Below are positions 45,901 through 57,612 of a stretch of 64,000 nucleotides of DNA, piece after piece. Below the pieces are notes generated by a model that was not told the origin of the DNA, did not search any database, and was given only the letters and a program-made list of their open reading frames with translations. Both the position numbers and the translations under genes were made by a program. The stretch lies in the NCBI GenBank assembly GCA_036023115.1, contig JAYKKT010000076.1:7568001-7632000 (forward strand). Reading direction: 5' to 3'. This stretch comes from Brasenia schreberi (lineage: Eukaryota; Streptophyta; Magnoliopsida; Nymphaeales; Cabombaceae). The stretch's first letter is position 1. Each line of letters opens with the position of its first letter.

Positions 45901-48900
45901 TAAACCACATGCTGGTAATGGCTAGAGACTTAGCCGTAGCAAAATTAGTCATCCCGAAACTGATGCAGATATCAACCATACTAAACACTCTACCCCCGTC
46001 ATGAAATATAGTCACCACTGCCCTAAGATTAGGGCCTGAGATTACCTTTCAGAGTTGCCCCTAAAACTAGCAATAGAGCAAGAACACATGCTTAAAAATA
46101 AGAAAGAAAAATTGCTAGTAATAAAGGATGAGATAGCGTCTAGCTCCAAAACCAACCAGAAGAAAAAACCAAAAAAGAAGTTTGGTAAGAATAACAAGAA
46201 AGACAGTCAAAATTTTAAGAAATCATAAGAAACCGCTCTCGAGTCAAGTGTTTCAACTGTGGAAAGATGAGACACTATAAAAGAGATTGCCGCAACAAGA
46301 AAGGTTGAATAAACAACCCACTACGCGGACAGTCAGAGAAGCAGGACATAATCAGCATGATTTTAGAATGCTTGTACTTGAATCGTGTGGTGACTGGTTG
46401 GTGGATAGACTCAAGAGCTACACGACACATCTCGAAGACCAAGGAAGGGGTAATGGATCTGAAGGAATACAAACCTATGGAACATCGAGTCTATATGGGA
46501 AATAATACTTTCTCGGATGTTCTGGGTATTGGGTCCTTCAGGATATTTGTACATGGCAAACCAATTGTATTGACTGATGTGTTAATTATGACATCTATAA
46601 GGCGCAATCTGGTCTCAGTCCTTGCCTTGGTAAGGAAAGGTTTTGAGGTTAGATTTATTCCTAATAAGGTGACTGTGGGAAAACATGGGAGAATATTATT
46701 CTTTAGGGAATTCGATGTAGAACAAGGACTATTTAAGCTTTGCGATAATAAAATTAGTACATCTTCTGCTTATATTGAGAGTGCCTTTACTGTTGATGTG
46801 AATATGTGGCATAAATGCCTAGGGCATATAAGTTTGGAAAAATTAAGGAAATTATTCAACTTTAACTTATTGCCTGTATTTGAGAAAAATACTTTCAACA
46901 AGTGTGAAGCTTGTATACAAGGAAAAATGACGAGAAAAGTTTTTATCAAGGAAACAATAAGGGCAACAACCCTGTTGGAGACCTTTTAGAGTAAAGTCAC
47001 ATCGAAGAAAAGGTTATTTTATAACCTTTATTGATGATTATTCTAGATATATATATCTATACCTTTTGGCACATAAATTTGAGGCACTTGATGCTTTTAA
47101 AGAATATAAGCAAGATGTGGAAAACCAATTAGGGCATTTGATCAAAGTCCTAAGATCAGACAGAGGTAGTGAGTATACCTCGACAAAATTTTGGAATTCT
47201 GCAAAGACTTTGGTATTGCAAACCAGAATACAATGCCTAGGATACCTTAGCAAAATGGTGTAGCTGAAAGATACAACAGGACCTTGCTAAATATGGCGAG
47301 GTCAATGTTGATTGATACCTCTCTTTCAAGGGTATTTTGAGGAGAAGCAGTAAGTACAATGATTTACATACTCAATAGAGTACCATATAAAGCTGTATTC
47401 ACTACACCGTATGAGATGTGGTTTGGAAGAAAACCCAACCTAGGTCATCTCAGTAGGTGGGGATCTGTTGCACATATAAAGATCCTTGATCAGTCTAGAG
47501 ATAAGCTAGACAGTAGGTCCTTGAGATGTATATTCATTGGATATCTGAAAGGTTCAAGAGGATATCGATTTTATCATAAGGACCATGGACTCATTGAAAG
47601 CAGAGATGTTGAATTCTTAGAAAATAATAAGAATGACATTTTGGAAAATAATGAGGAATGTGTTGATGATCTGGTAGACTTAGACCAATCATCTTTTGAG
47701 CCCATTGAAGATCTTCCTTAAACTACCGATACCTTAAGTGGACATAAGAGGCCACGAGCCATTCCGTTTTACTTAAAGGATTATCATACTTATCTTAGAG
47801 AAGAAGTGTATAATTCGATGAATTTAAATGAGTTGATTCATAACTTATCAGCAAGCAATGAACTCATCATAAGCGACTGACTGAGAGACAACCATGGATG
47901 AGGAAATTAAATCTATTGAGAAAAATCAAGTCTAGGAATTGACTAATTTACTAAAAGAAAGAAAAGTCATAGACTGTAAATGGGTTATGAAAAAGAAATA
48001 TAAGGTCGATGGTACAATCGACAAGTTTAAAGAGAGGTTGGTTGCAAAGGGTTTTTCACAAAAAGAGGGATAGATTATGTTGAGACATATTCTCGAGTTG
48101 TAAAATTTGCATCCATAGGTATAATCTTGGCAATATCTACATACTATAATTAGGATTTACATCAGTTAGATGTAAAGACAACTTTTCTAAATGGAGATTT
48201 AGAAGAAATCATATACATAAAGTATATAGGTTAAGAAAATCCCTATATGGCCTTAAACTGTCACCTCGCCAATGGTATTTGACTTTTCAAAATGCCATTA
48301 TAGAACTTGGGTTTGTGGCTAATAAACTTGATCACTGTGTATATGTTTGGAACAGTGGGAGCCACTTTGTCATCTTATCATTATACGTAGATGACATATT
48401 GTTGACTGAAAACGACAACAAGATGATTGTCAAAACCAAGTCATGGTTGAACTCCAAGTTTGAAATGAAGGATACGTGGGAAGCATCGTATATCCTCGTA
48501 ATAAAGATCTCTCAAGATAGAGAAGCTAGACTCTTATGCTTGAGTTAAGAGAGATATATTGACTATATCCTTAAGAAGTTTAAAATGGGTAAATGCAAGT
48601 TTGCAGATACACCTGTTGCAGAAGGGGTTGAATTGAGTAAGGCTGTTTGTCCCAGTGAATGAGACGATAAGCCTAATGTTCCTTATGCACAAGCTGTTGA
48701 TAGCTTGATATATGCTATATTGTGTACAAGACCTGATATCAGCTTTATTGTTGGTCTTGTAAGTAGATATCAAAGTAATCCTGGTTTGCAGTATTGGATA
48801 GCTGTGAAAAGGATTTTAAAATATCTGAAAGAAACAAAAGACTTGAAATTGTATTTTCAAGCAGATGAACTGAAAGTGGTAGGATACTCAGACGCTGACT

Positions 48901-51900
48901 TTGCTAAGAGCAAAGATAACAGCAAGTCAACCTCGGCACAAATATTCTTATTTGGAGGTGGTGTTGTTTCTTGAGCATGTAAGAAACAGGGCTGTGTAGC
49001 ATTGCATATACAGAAAGCTGAGTATGTAGTTTGCTGTATGGCTACAATGAGTGCTATTTGGATAAGTTGCTTCATACGAGATTTGAAGTTGGAAATAACC
49101 GATGAGCCAATTATCCTTTACTCTGATAACAATGCAACAATTACTCTTTTCAAGAGTGGAGCTGATTGCTCGAAAAGCAAGCATATAATGGTAAAATACC
49201 ACTATATTCATGATATGGTGATGAGAAAAGAAATATTCATCTCATACATGCCAACAAAAGATATGTTGGCAAACCCCTTAACAAAAGGCATAATAGAGGA
49301 ACTTTTCTCAAAGCATGTTACAAACATGGGTTTGAGATATGTTTGATTGTTGTGTAGAAAAATAATACACAACGGATGAATAGTGTTGTATAAGTAAACA
49401 ACCATACAACAAATAAATTGTTGTGGAGGGAAATAACCACACAACATGTACTGATTGCAATAGTAATCAGGAAATAACATTACTAGGTAAAACCTTTGAA
49501 AAGTGAGAGGAAAATCAGTATGTAGATACACTTGGCTCGAATGGAAGTGGGAGATGTTACAGATAGGATGGTCATTCTTGGCAACCTTATCTGGTAACGA
49601 CTGTACAGGCCATCCAGTCCATTACCAGAGATAGGGTTATAGGATGGAGCTTGTGTAACCGTCGGATGGTTACCGGATTGCATGGTAACCATCTGGATTC
49701 AGATTGCTCATAAGAGAGAAACCCAACGTGCAAGCTAGGAGACCATGAGCGGCCACTGCTCTATTTAATAGAGCAGTATAATACAAAACGAAGAGCGAAA
49801 AGTGAAAAAGAAAGAAACGATAGGTCTCCTTGGAGTAAACTGCTGTGAGGAAACCTCGAAAAAGGAGCAACCTCCATTTCCACCCACTCTTCGTCAACAC
49901 CAATCGGGCCCTCTTTGACTGGGATCGTGCCTTCAGGATGTATAGCCCATGATCTAATCTATGTGCTACAATGCATTGAGAAGAGGTGTTCTCATCGAGA
50001 ATCTAGAAAACCAATTTGAAAATGTATCGAATCCATGGGCTACAATACATTGTCCTCTCCAGCTTGAAAAATTCTGCGGGTAGTTCCCCGTCTAAAAAAC
50101 GTTCTGGATCCTCTACTCTCCCAGCTCATCGTATAAAGGACCTGCTTTATTGAGTATTACCTCCGGGTTAGCGGAATGGAATCGCACGGGCGTGGCTGTG
50201 TGGAAGACAATGTCGCAGCCAAGAACAGCAGCATCAAAGCTACCTTCCTCGGTCATGTCCGCTGAGAAAAGTTTGAGTTTCTCTTTTGCTCCTGGTAGTC
50301 CTAACAGGTGCTCCACCTTCGCATGGTTCTCTGCAAATGTTGAACATTAATGAACCCTATGGTTCCTTTTCAAAGCCGTAATTAACTTATAACCATAAGT
50401 ATGCTTTTGCTTGCAAGAAAAAGATGCTCCATTTTCTTATGTGTCAGTGTGTGTATGTTTGTGCCCTACAACAACTTCATTGTTAGGGCTTGCTTCGCAG
50501 TTCACCCTTTTCGGTAGAGCATAACATAAAATGCTTCCGGTGACAAGTTTATTCCGTCAAGATCTTTCAGGGGAAAAATAGCCTAATGATAATAAAGCCT
50601 TCGAAGAAAACATACTCTGTCATGCAATGCCAGTCATCATGTTCCCCTAAAAGATGTCGCATGCATGCCTTGTTAACACAATATCCTAATTGCATATGAA
50701 AGGGATCTATGGAATTAAAAATAGGTTTTCCTAAATGCACTTCTTTGCCATTTGGGCTAGGAGGGCCTGAAAAACTTAATATGAGATTTAGCAAAATCGG
50801 GAATTCGCTAAATCAAGAAATATTTGAAAATATATTATAAATCCTCATGCATGCCATTAATAGCTACAACCATGCCATCAATGACATTAAGTGGTTATAC
50901 TTGATGGACATGGAGAGTGATTTGGCCATGAAAGAAAAATTTGTCTTCACCTCATGACACTAGGGATGGCAACGGGGCAAGTTGGGACACGTTTTCCAAT
51001 CAATCCTACACCAGACAACCCCGCCCTTTACGTGTCATTAAATTTTCTCAAAGAAAAAAAATGTACATATACTTACAAATCCCGTTTATTGGTCTAATTC
51101 ACCCCATGACACTAGGATGGCAACGGGGCAAGTCGGGACACGTTTTCCAATCAACCCTACACCAGGCAACCCCGCCTTCACGTGTCATTAAATTTTCTCA
51201 AAGAAAAAAAGATGTACGTATACTTACAAATCACGTTTATTGGTCTAATATCACGTGGCTTCATTGAGTGATCATTAATTGCAAGTCTTAGTTCACCCTA
51301 GCCAAGCATGTTACTTCTCGTTGCATGCCACCTATTCGGTACCACCCCTTCATCTCTCACATCTCCTCAACATCAATGTAGCCATATAGGATTGGAAAGA
51401 ACCTATGACGTATCTCATCAATATACTGGTCATATAGGAGTAAAAAGAACCTATGGCATAGTCTCTTGGAGCAACTCTTTGGGGACCCTGTATCGAGTTG
51501 GAATTGATAATACTTCGATAAGAGAGGTTACAGATGATAATACTTCGATATCTAGAATCTAAAAGCTGAAGATCAATGCCTCAGAATGTATCTGATGTTA
51601 ATTAGTATATACCAATATGGGAATTCGGATATAATATCAATAATACAATATGAAACATGTTCTTTACTTCAAAAATCAATTTTTGGTGAGGAAAGGCCAT
51701 CTAATCACAACTCTTACAAATTTAGGCTTCTCTTTCTTGGGATTGTGTCTCTTCTTTGTCCATAAATGAGAGAGTAAAAACCAAGAGAGCTCTGAATCTA
51801 CGAAAAACTGTTAGTTTGGACTGTATCTCATATTTATCTATTTCTCTATATATGTGCACCTAATGTGTAGACAAAATAAAGTTTTGTTATATATGCTACA

Positions 51901-53650
51901 ATGAGCACATGTATTTTATGTAACATGCATATTCTGTTTGGTTCTTCAGTGCTTAAAAATGAGTGGGCGCCCTTCATTCGCGTAGGGCTGGAACGTCTAG
52001 TCTTGCGTACAGACTCCACACCCTTTAGGAATTGGTGGTTCGGTTGTTCAATTCTAGCAGTTTAAGATTTTGTAAGAAAATGGCTTTTATATTTGCAAAA
52101 CTTCAGCAGATTTCGTGACCCAACTGGATAGAAGTTGCTACAAACTTCCATACGTCATACTGCTGAACTACAACCAATTTATGGCTGACTTTTGGATGCG
52201 AACAGTGAATCTCTTCTTCACAATGTGCCTGAAAAGTTGCCAGCAAAACGGAAGCTTTATACTCGCTGTTTAGAGAAAAGCTGCAAACGGAGCTATTTCC
52301 GTTTGGTTGTCGGTGGAAATCCCACTTCATTGTGGCAGTGGCAGGACAATAGAAGGAAAGAGTACAATAATAAGAATGAAATTCTCTATTTGAAACGGAG
52401 ACTTTCTTTTCTGGAATTATGTGCAAGTGGCAACCCAAATTACATTGCAAGTTGTTTGGCATGGACTGGAAATTTGGCAGATTTTGATCCCAGTCCTATT
52501 GTCCTGCCATGACCCTTGAATCAAAATGCACCGATATGCAAGTGCACATGCATTGATTCTATTATCTTGCTAACCTTCTATTTTGAACTTTTCAGTTCCA
52601 GATGGTGTTTCCATACGACTATATAAAGCTTCCCGTACTTATATGCTGGTTGCAGCTACCTTTTACTATTAATTGTGAAACAGAACAGAGACATCCTTAC
52701 AATGATTAGGCGCTTCGCTCAACATCATGCATGGTGAAATTTTGATCTCTAAGCTGCTAATTGTATCAAGGCCCAACGGTCGGACTACCCGCCGAAAGGA
52801 CTTCTACCTTATGGGCAGTACAATATTTTTAACTGCAGCTATCACAGAGGGGTACTGCACCACTGCAATGCGGCACGTGATGACAGACTGTATGCATAAA
52901 AGATAATCAAGCATTGGTTCCAAAGAGAGGGAGGAGTTAAAATTTGGACAAAGGTCTCCTGAGAAGCCTTTTAAGACAATGAGGGGAAAAGTTCAGATGC
53001 ATTTACAGAAGCCTGATTCTCTTTATTAAGGTCACCTTTCATGGAAACCAACCCAAGATTTTCTGGATTTCATTTATTTGTTTATAATCAATTAAAAGAT
53101 GAGGTAGCAATAATATGCACTTCATATCAAAGCTTCCAGAAAATTAAGGGGTAGCAATTTATCCTCGTTTTCTAGATAAGTGGGTGGATGTAGAAGACTC
53201 ATTTCTGTTTACCCAACCTGTCCCTTGCCCAATCAAAGGTATCGTAACGTAAGGATGATTTTGCACCAAGTACACCCTTTCCTGAGGGGACGCATCGTAC
53301 TATGCTCTCACCATCAGCTGCACCTAGTGAGACCCACTCTCGCACACGCGCGCACACACACACACACAAAAAAAAATGGCTTCCTAATCCTTGAGGTGCT
53401 TCAGTTAAAAGCCCTAAATAACTAAAGAAGTCGAGAGCGTCTTGGAAAACTTGTCATAAAAAAGAGAGTGAATAATCCTCTAGAAAAGAGAAAAAAGGAA
53501 CTATGAAGAGGGTGCAATACCGGTGTCCCTGACTGTTGCATGAACAATGTATCCGTTTTCGAGGAGATGCTTGACGAGGGTTGATGCCATGAAGCCAGCT
53601 GCACCGGTGACGCATGCCTTTTTCCCATTACCTGTTATTGAAGCAGTCAT
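39980..53650 (-). CDS. ANR: Anthocyanidin reductase-like NADPH-dependent reductase (extended SDR), 6 exons
   Basis: Minus-strand exons: 53521-53650, 50161-50330, 42887-43087, 41677-41836, 40581-40794, 39980-40124. All junctions are GT-AG with matching phases, giving 339 aa, the usual ANR length. The N-terminal NADPH-binding loop is TGAAGFMAS (residues 15-23), a GxxGxxA form as in ANR, with R41 in TVRD. The SDR catalytic set is present: LTSSAAAV (S131/S132), then Y169 and K173 in GYPVSK. The C-terminal half carries family blocks [25 protein letters not shown] and FGDFP. ANR reduces anthocyanidins to 2,3-cis-flavan-3-ols for condensed tannins, in the cytosol. That activity is inferred; a diverged DFR/ANR-clade paralogue is possible because the N-terminal half is less typical. 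Intron 2 (about 7.1 kb) holds a 6.2-kb Copia. No stop or frameshift is seen in the exons. Confidence 0.85.
41328..41450 (+). mobile_element. tRNA-derived SINE-like element in reductase intron 4
   Basis: An A-box-like ATGGCTAGGGGTT (41331-41343) is followed at the right spacing by a B-box-like GGTCATGAATTCAATACCC (about 41359-41377), then GGGGCGTGCATC. The tail has no clear A-run and no target duplication was confirmed. Confidence 0.5.
43775..44183 (+). repeat. 5' LTR of the intron-2 Copia
   Basis: 409 bp, TG...CA. It contains CTCTATAAATAGAGCAGTAC, a TATA-box-like site about 200 bp in, the likely element promoter. By eye it differs from the 3' LTR at roughly one base in eight over the first 150 bp, mostly transitions, which suggests an old insertion. 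Confidence 0.92.
44371..44638. repeat. 134-bp tandem duplication in the Copia leader
   Basis: Two adjacent copies with a 134-bp period share AGAGCAAGGT, then GAAGCAAGGCGACGACCT and CTGAACCGAGATCAAA. It lies between the primer-binding site and gag. The duplicated stretch is GC-richer than its surroundings. Confidence 0.8.
45817..45882 (+). repeat. 33-bp in-frame tandem duplication in Copia gag
   Basis: Two consecutive 33-bp units encode [11 protein letters not shown] and [11 protein letters not shown]. The frame is kept across the duplication. Confidence 0.85.
46357..46989 (+). pseudogene. Copia protease / GAG-pre-integrase segment
   Basis: A 210-codon open stretch. The protease start [17 protein letters not shown] has the active-site DSG changed to DSR. 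The GAG-pre-integrase domain follows ([18 protein letters not shown] at about residues 147-165) and then the [14 protein letters not shown] zinc-binding entry to integrase. It ends at a stop at 46987-46989; integrase continues out of frame from about 46990. Confidence 0.8.
49555..49935 (+). repeat. 3' LTR of the intron-2 Copia
   Basis: 381 bp, pairing with 43775-44183; it lacks about 28 bp present near 44115-44145. The TATA-like site is altered to CTATTTAATAGAG. Confidence 0.92.
50331..53520 (-). other. Reductase intron 1, with unassigned content
   Basis: About 3.2 kb. It contains a 152-bp tandem duplication (50947-51250) and an open stretch at 52103-52512 readable on both strands but without a domain I recognise. 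A (CA)n-like run CGCACACACACACACAC lies at about 53350-53368. The rest is AT-rich intron. Confidence 0.5.
50947..51250. repeat. 152-bp tandem duplication with hAT-MITE-like motif
   Basis: The unit CATGACACTAGG...GGCAACGGGGCAAG recurs 152 bp later (50953 and 51105). Both units share CACGTTTTCCAATCAA and ATTAAATTTTCTCAAAGAAA. The start TAGGGATGGCAACGGGGC is like the ends of common plant non-autonomous hAT elements, but the opposite terminus is not seen. Confidence 0.8.
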
Positions 53651-53726
53651 CTTCAATGGTAGCCTGGAATTTGGCTCTGTTCTTTGATGGGTTTGTTCAC
53701 TTGGGGATTGATCTTCGTACTTTAGG

Positions 53727-53740
53727 CCTTATAAATAAAC
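53727..53740 (-). promoter_or_regulatory. Candidate TATA box of the reductase gene
   Basis: The minus strand reads GTTTATTTATAAGG about 77-90 bp upstream of the ATG at 53650. A start about 30 bp downstream would leave a 5' UTR of roughly 45-50 nt, which is plausible for a plant gene. Confidence 0.5.
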
Positions 53741-54785
53741 GAAGGGGAAATCTAGTTGGGGCTTCGCGCGGACAGGTGAGAACGTGATTTTGACGGTTTG
53801 GAGGGGTTGGTCACTTAAGGGGTAGCTGAATATGCCCCTCTTCTTCTTTAACTGGAGTAGTTCATCTGCACTCTCCCTCTCTCATCACCTGTTTATTGAA
53901 AACATTGCCATAATTTTTCGACACCTCGTTAGAAGCAGTATTATAATTTTCTGACGGCTTCTCTAATTGGGGTCTCTTAATAGAGATATGTTGGTCCCCT
54001 CGACAAATTCTTTTTCTTCTTCTTGTTTTAGTATTAACAAGACGGAGGACCTTCTTAAGGGGCACAACGTATAAGTTCGAAAATTATCACATATACACAG
54101 AAAAAGAATTAAATTTATCTTTTCTAAAAGTTGGCGGCCCTTATCTATTGCCACCCACTATTTTCTAAAGGCAGGGTGAATTAGGTAAGCTCCTATCGGT
54201 TATAGTAGTAAACAAACACTACAACAAGTATGCTAAACTGTGCACCCTGAGCGCCAGCTTGCTGGTGGTGAGTTTGAGCCGGTCAAAGCCAAAGTTTAAA
54301 TTCAAGTTTCTCTCTCCAAGCCATGGAGACTCTCGAAGAAAAGTTTGAGCCGAAGTCTCTTCCCACCAAATAGCTCCAAAGTGAGCACCTCTCCAAAAAC
54401 ACAAAAACAAAAAAGTCTCCAATCAGAGCGCCTCTAATTAATATAAAGAAAATTTTAAAAACTAAAATCCAGTTCAAGTTCAAACCTTAGGGGATGCTTC
54501 GGAAGCGACTTGAAGTAGACATTTCGAAGACTTCAAATCAGTTTATCTGTATTTAGAAAATGAGTATTGACCTTATGAAACGTGAATGAGCAATAGCTTG
54601 ATAAATTCATTATTCATTTTCAAAACGAAGGACATTTAAGTTTGAGTGTTGACCAAGAAGTTGAAGTCGACTGAGTAGTCAAACTTATATACTAATCATG
54701 TTTGACTTGGACAATAAGATAAGTCCTAATCATGTTGCAACTTATCTCTTAATGAGAGGAATCATTATTAGATGAAGATTTATTC
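53741..54785. other. Reductase upstream/intergenic region
   Basis: No gene or element is recognised. A GAGCGCCAGCTTGCTGG...GTGAGTTTGAGCC stretch at about 54249-54280 looks weakly like a SINE B-box region. Confidence 0.35.
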
Positions 54786-56618
54786 AAAACTAGTGAAACT
54801 TTGAGAGGCTTATAAGAAATCAAGGAAAAAAGCAAAAAAAGCCATTAGTGAAGTAAAAGCCAAAATTTCAGAGGATTTATATAAAAAGATTAACTTAAAA
54901 GAAGGTAAAAAATATATTTTTAGAATAACTAAGACTAGATATAAGAAAACTAAAGATCTTGCTTTTCTTAAATGCATCAAAGAAGAGAATGAGAAGATTC
55001 TAGTGGCGAATGATATATTATAAATAGATAGAAAAATTATTTCTATAAGCTTTTTAATGAAAATACGTTTGGTAGTATTAACTTAGGAGAGTTAACCAAA
55101 TCAAAAAACTATATAAACTACAATTTCTATCGGTGTATTCAAAAGAATGAAGTCAAAGAAGTTCTTAAATTATGAAGGTTGGTAAATCTGTAATTCCAAA
55201 CAATATTCCTATAAAAGTATGGAAAATCTTATGAGAGATGGGCTCACTTGGATCACAAGACTGTTTAATGAAATATAGAGAACCTAAAAAATACCCGAGG
55301 AATGGAGAGCAAATACATTTATACTCATATATAAGAATAATGGAGATATTCAAAATTGTGTGATTTATCGAGTTATCAAGTTAATGAGCCATACTATGAA
55401 ATTATGAGAAAGAATTATCGAACATAGGTTAAGACAAGTATTGAGTACAACAGAGAACCAATTCGGATTCAAGCCTGACAAATCTACTATTAAAGCAATT
55501 CACCTATTGAGACGTCTTATGAAACATTTTAAAGCAAAAAAGAAGAATCTTCATATTGATCAAGAAAAAGCTTATGATAGGGTGTTAAGAGATGTTCTTT
55601 TGAGAACCTTGAAAAAGAGATGTATCTCATTGACATATATAATTCTTATAAGAGATATGTATGATGGTGCAAAAAGATGTGTGAGGAGTTATGAAGGAAA
55701 GAGAAACACCTTTGAAGTTAATATTGGGTTACATCAAGGATCAATTTTAACTCCATATTTATTTATATTAGTCATTGATAAGTTAACAAAATACATTAAA
55801 TATGAAGTACCTTGGGTATGTTATTTGGAGATGACATTGTGTTAGTAAATGAGTCTAAGGAAAAAGTTAATAGGAAATTTGAATTTTAAAGAGAGACGTT
55901 ATAAAGTAAAGGCTTCCGACCTAGTAGAACAAAGACAAAATATTAGAATGTAAGTTTGATAACTTGGGCACTTTAGAGGACATAAAAATTAAGATTGATA
56001 CACATTGCATCTCTCACAATGAAAGTTTTAAATACTTAGGGTCAATTTTTCAAAGTGATAGAAAAATTGATGGAGATGTTACGCATAGAATTAATGCTGG
56101 TTGGTTAAAATGGAGAGACATCAAGTATTCCATATGATAAAATGATAACATTAAAGTTGAAAGATAAATATTATAGAGAAGCAATTAGACCTACTATGTT
56201 TTACGGTTATGAGTGTTGGGTAGTTAATCATCATGTACAAAAGGTGTCTGTAGCAGAAATGAAGATGTTGAGATGGATGAGTGATCACACATGGAAAGAC
56301 TGTATATATAATGAGGTTATTAGAAACAAATTAGGAGTAACACCAATATAGGATAAAATGAGGGAAAATCGTTTAAGATGGTTTGGACATGTAGAAAGAT
56401 GACCCAAGGACGATAGTGTAAAAAGATATGAAAAACTCGATTGTAAAAATATTAAAAGAGAAAGAGGATGACCATAAAAGTGGTGAAAATAAACAATAAA
56501 GAATGATGTAGTTTATATTGAGTTAACTACTAGTATGACACATAATAGGGTTATGTGGAAACAAAGAATTCATGTAGTTGACCACATCTAGTATGAGAAA
56601 AGGCTTAGTTGTTATTGT
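54786..56618 (+). mobile_element. Degenerate RTE LINE, 5'-truncated
   Basis: Plus-strand homologue of the two larger RTE copies. It starts inside the spacer after the endonuclease (ACTAGTGAAACTTT, the [10 protein letters not shown] equivalent) and runs through RT (ENQFGFKPDKSTIKAIHLLR at 55455-55515; GLHQGSILTPYLFI near 55730) to the 3' UTR block AAAGGCTTAGTTGTTATTG. The FADD box is frameshifted (YLEMTLC). Many stops are present. It is clearly older than copies 1 and 2. No target duplication was recognised. Confidence 0.85.
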
Positions 56619-56782
56619 ATGTTATATATACATTCTCAAACATATTGACAAACCTCATGAATGTACACCGAGCCACTAGCATCAATCACCTATCTTCAAC
56701 TATTTTACATTTTCCTTTGGTCCAAATAGATATATACATACATATATATAGGTCCAAATAGCTATATGCATGCATGCATACG

Positions 56783-56910
<128 letters not shown>

Positions 56911-57351
56911 GGGGTTATGGCAGGGGATGGTCGAGGGAGCCTGGCCTAGTCTAGTCTAGCTCTTAGTCCATGAATCTACTTCAACTAGTGACCAATAGTG
57001 TGTCAGACCATTGCTAACCTTAGCTTATTTAGGTATGGGTTAATGCAGCGGAATGTTCTAAATTTTTACATACATTTCAAAATTCTGATTGTACCAAAGC
57101 TTAAACCTGAGCTTACGCTGGACTAATACTCTATGGAAATGCCTAATTGTGCCTAACGCTTTTAAAAGCCTGTTTTATGCTTGATGCTATTTCTGACAGT
57201 AATAGATTGCACTGCACTACAATTTCTTGAAAGAGAAAACATCACAGTGATTAGTGTAATCCAATTCTCGCTTACAAGCATATTAATGGAAACCTAACAA
57301 ACTCGATCCTGTCGATTTATATAAAAAGTATCACAACAAATGCTTGATTAC

Positions 57352-57612
57352 CCTTAGCATCCCAAGTTTCAAAATGGACCAGACATATGCCAAACAAATA
57401 GTTCTTAATAGAGATGCATGAGGGAGATTCTTTTGCTCCTCAGATGTCCAACTTTCTCGTAACTTGCCGTGACAAACAGAGTGATTTAATTCATCAGGAA
57501 GATAAATCAATTCCGCAAAGTTAAGTTGTTTTGTAGATCCACGTTGAATAATTGGGTTGACAAATTTGAAGGTGAGAAGATGCCAATAGCGCAGGCCGTT
57601 AAACACATGGAG
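57352..57612 (-). pseudogene. ABCC (MRP)-type transporter exon, ABCC13-like
   Basis: On the minus strand an 87-codon segment with an AG acceptor (TTTAG before 57612) and a GT donor (GTAATC from 57351) encodes YWHLLTFKFVNPIIQRGSTK, then LNFAELIYLPDEL and HASLLRTICLAYVW. This is the signature start of the first core membrane domain of plant ABCC proteins: a [WL]..LTF..[IVF]NP.[IM] block, ...L...DL..LP, then SL.RAI..AYGW. It most resembles ABCC13/MRP11. Following exons (the GPLLL... helix) are not found downstream to 53.7 kb, so it is a lone exon of a broken gene or of a very intron-rich one. A possible upstream exon lies at 59053-59126. Confidence 0.6.

Larger units (their letters stand above)
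43775..49935 (+). mobile_element. Complete but inactive Ty1/Copia LTR retrotransposon in reductase intron 2
   Basis: LTRs at 43775-44183 and 49555-49935 start TGTTAC and end CA, and are flanked by the 5-bp duplication GGATG (43770-43774, 49936-49940). The primer-binding site TGGTATCATAGCC (44185-44197) fits initiator tRNA-Met. A purine tract GGAAGTGGGAGA ends at the 3' LTR. The plus-strand order is gag (from about 45472), CCHC knuckle [14 protein letters not shown] (about 46250), protease [15 protein letters not shown]-pre-integrase and integrase (WHKCLGHI...), RT (YVDDILL at about 48387) and RNase H ([11 protein letters not shown], about 49110). At least ten stops or frameshifts make it dead. 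It lies antisense to the host gene. Confidence 0.93.
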
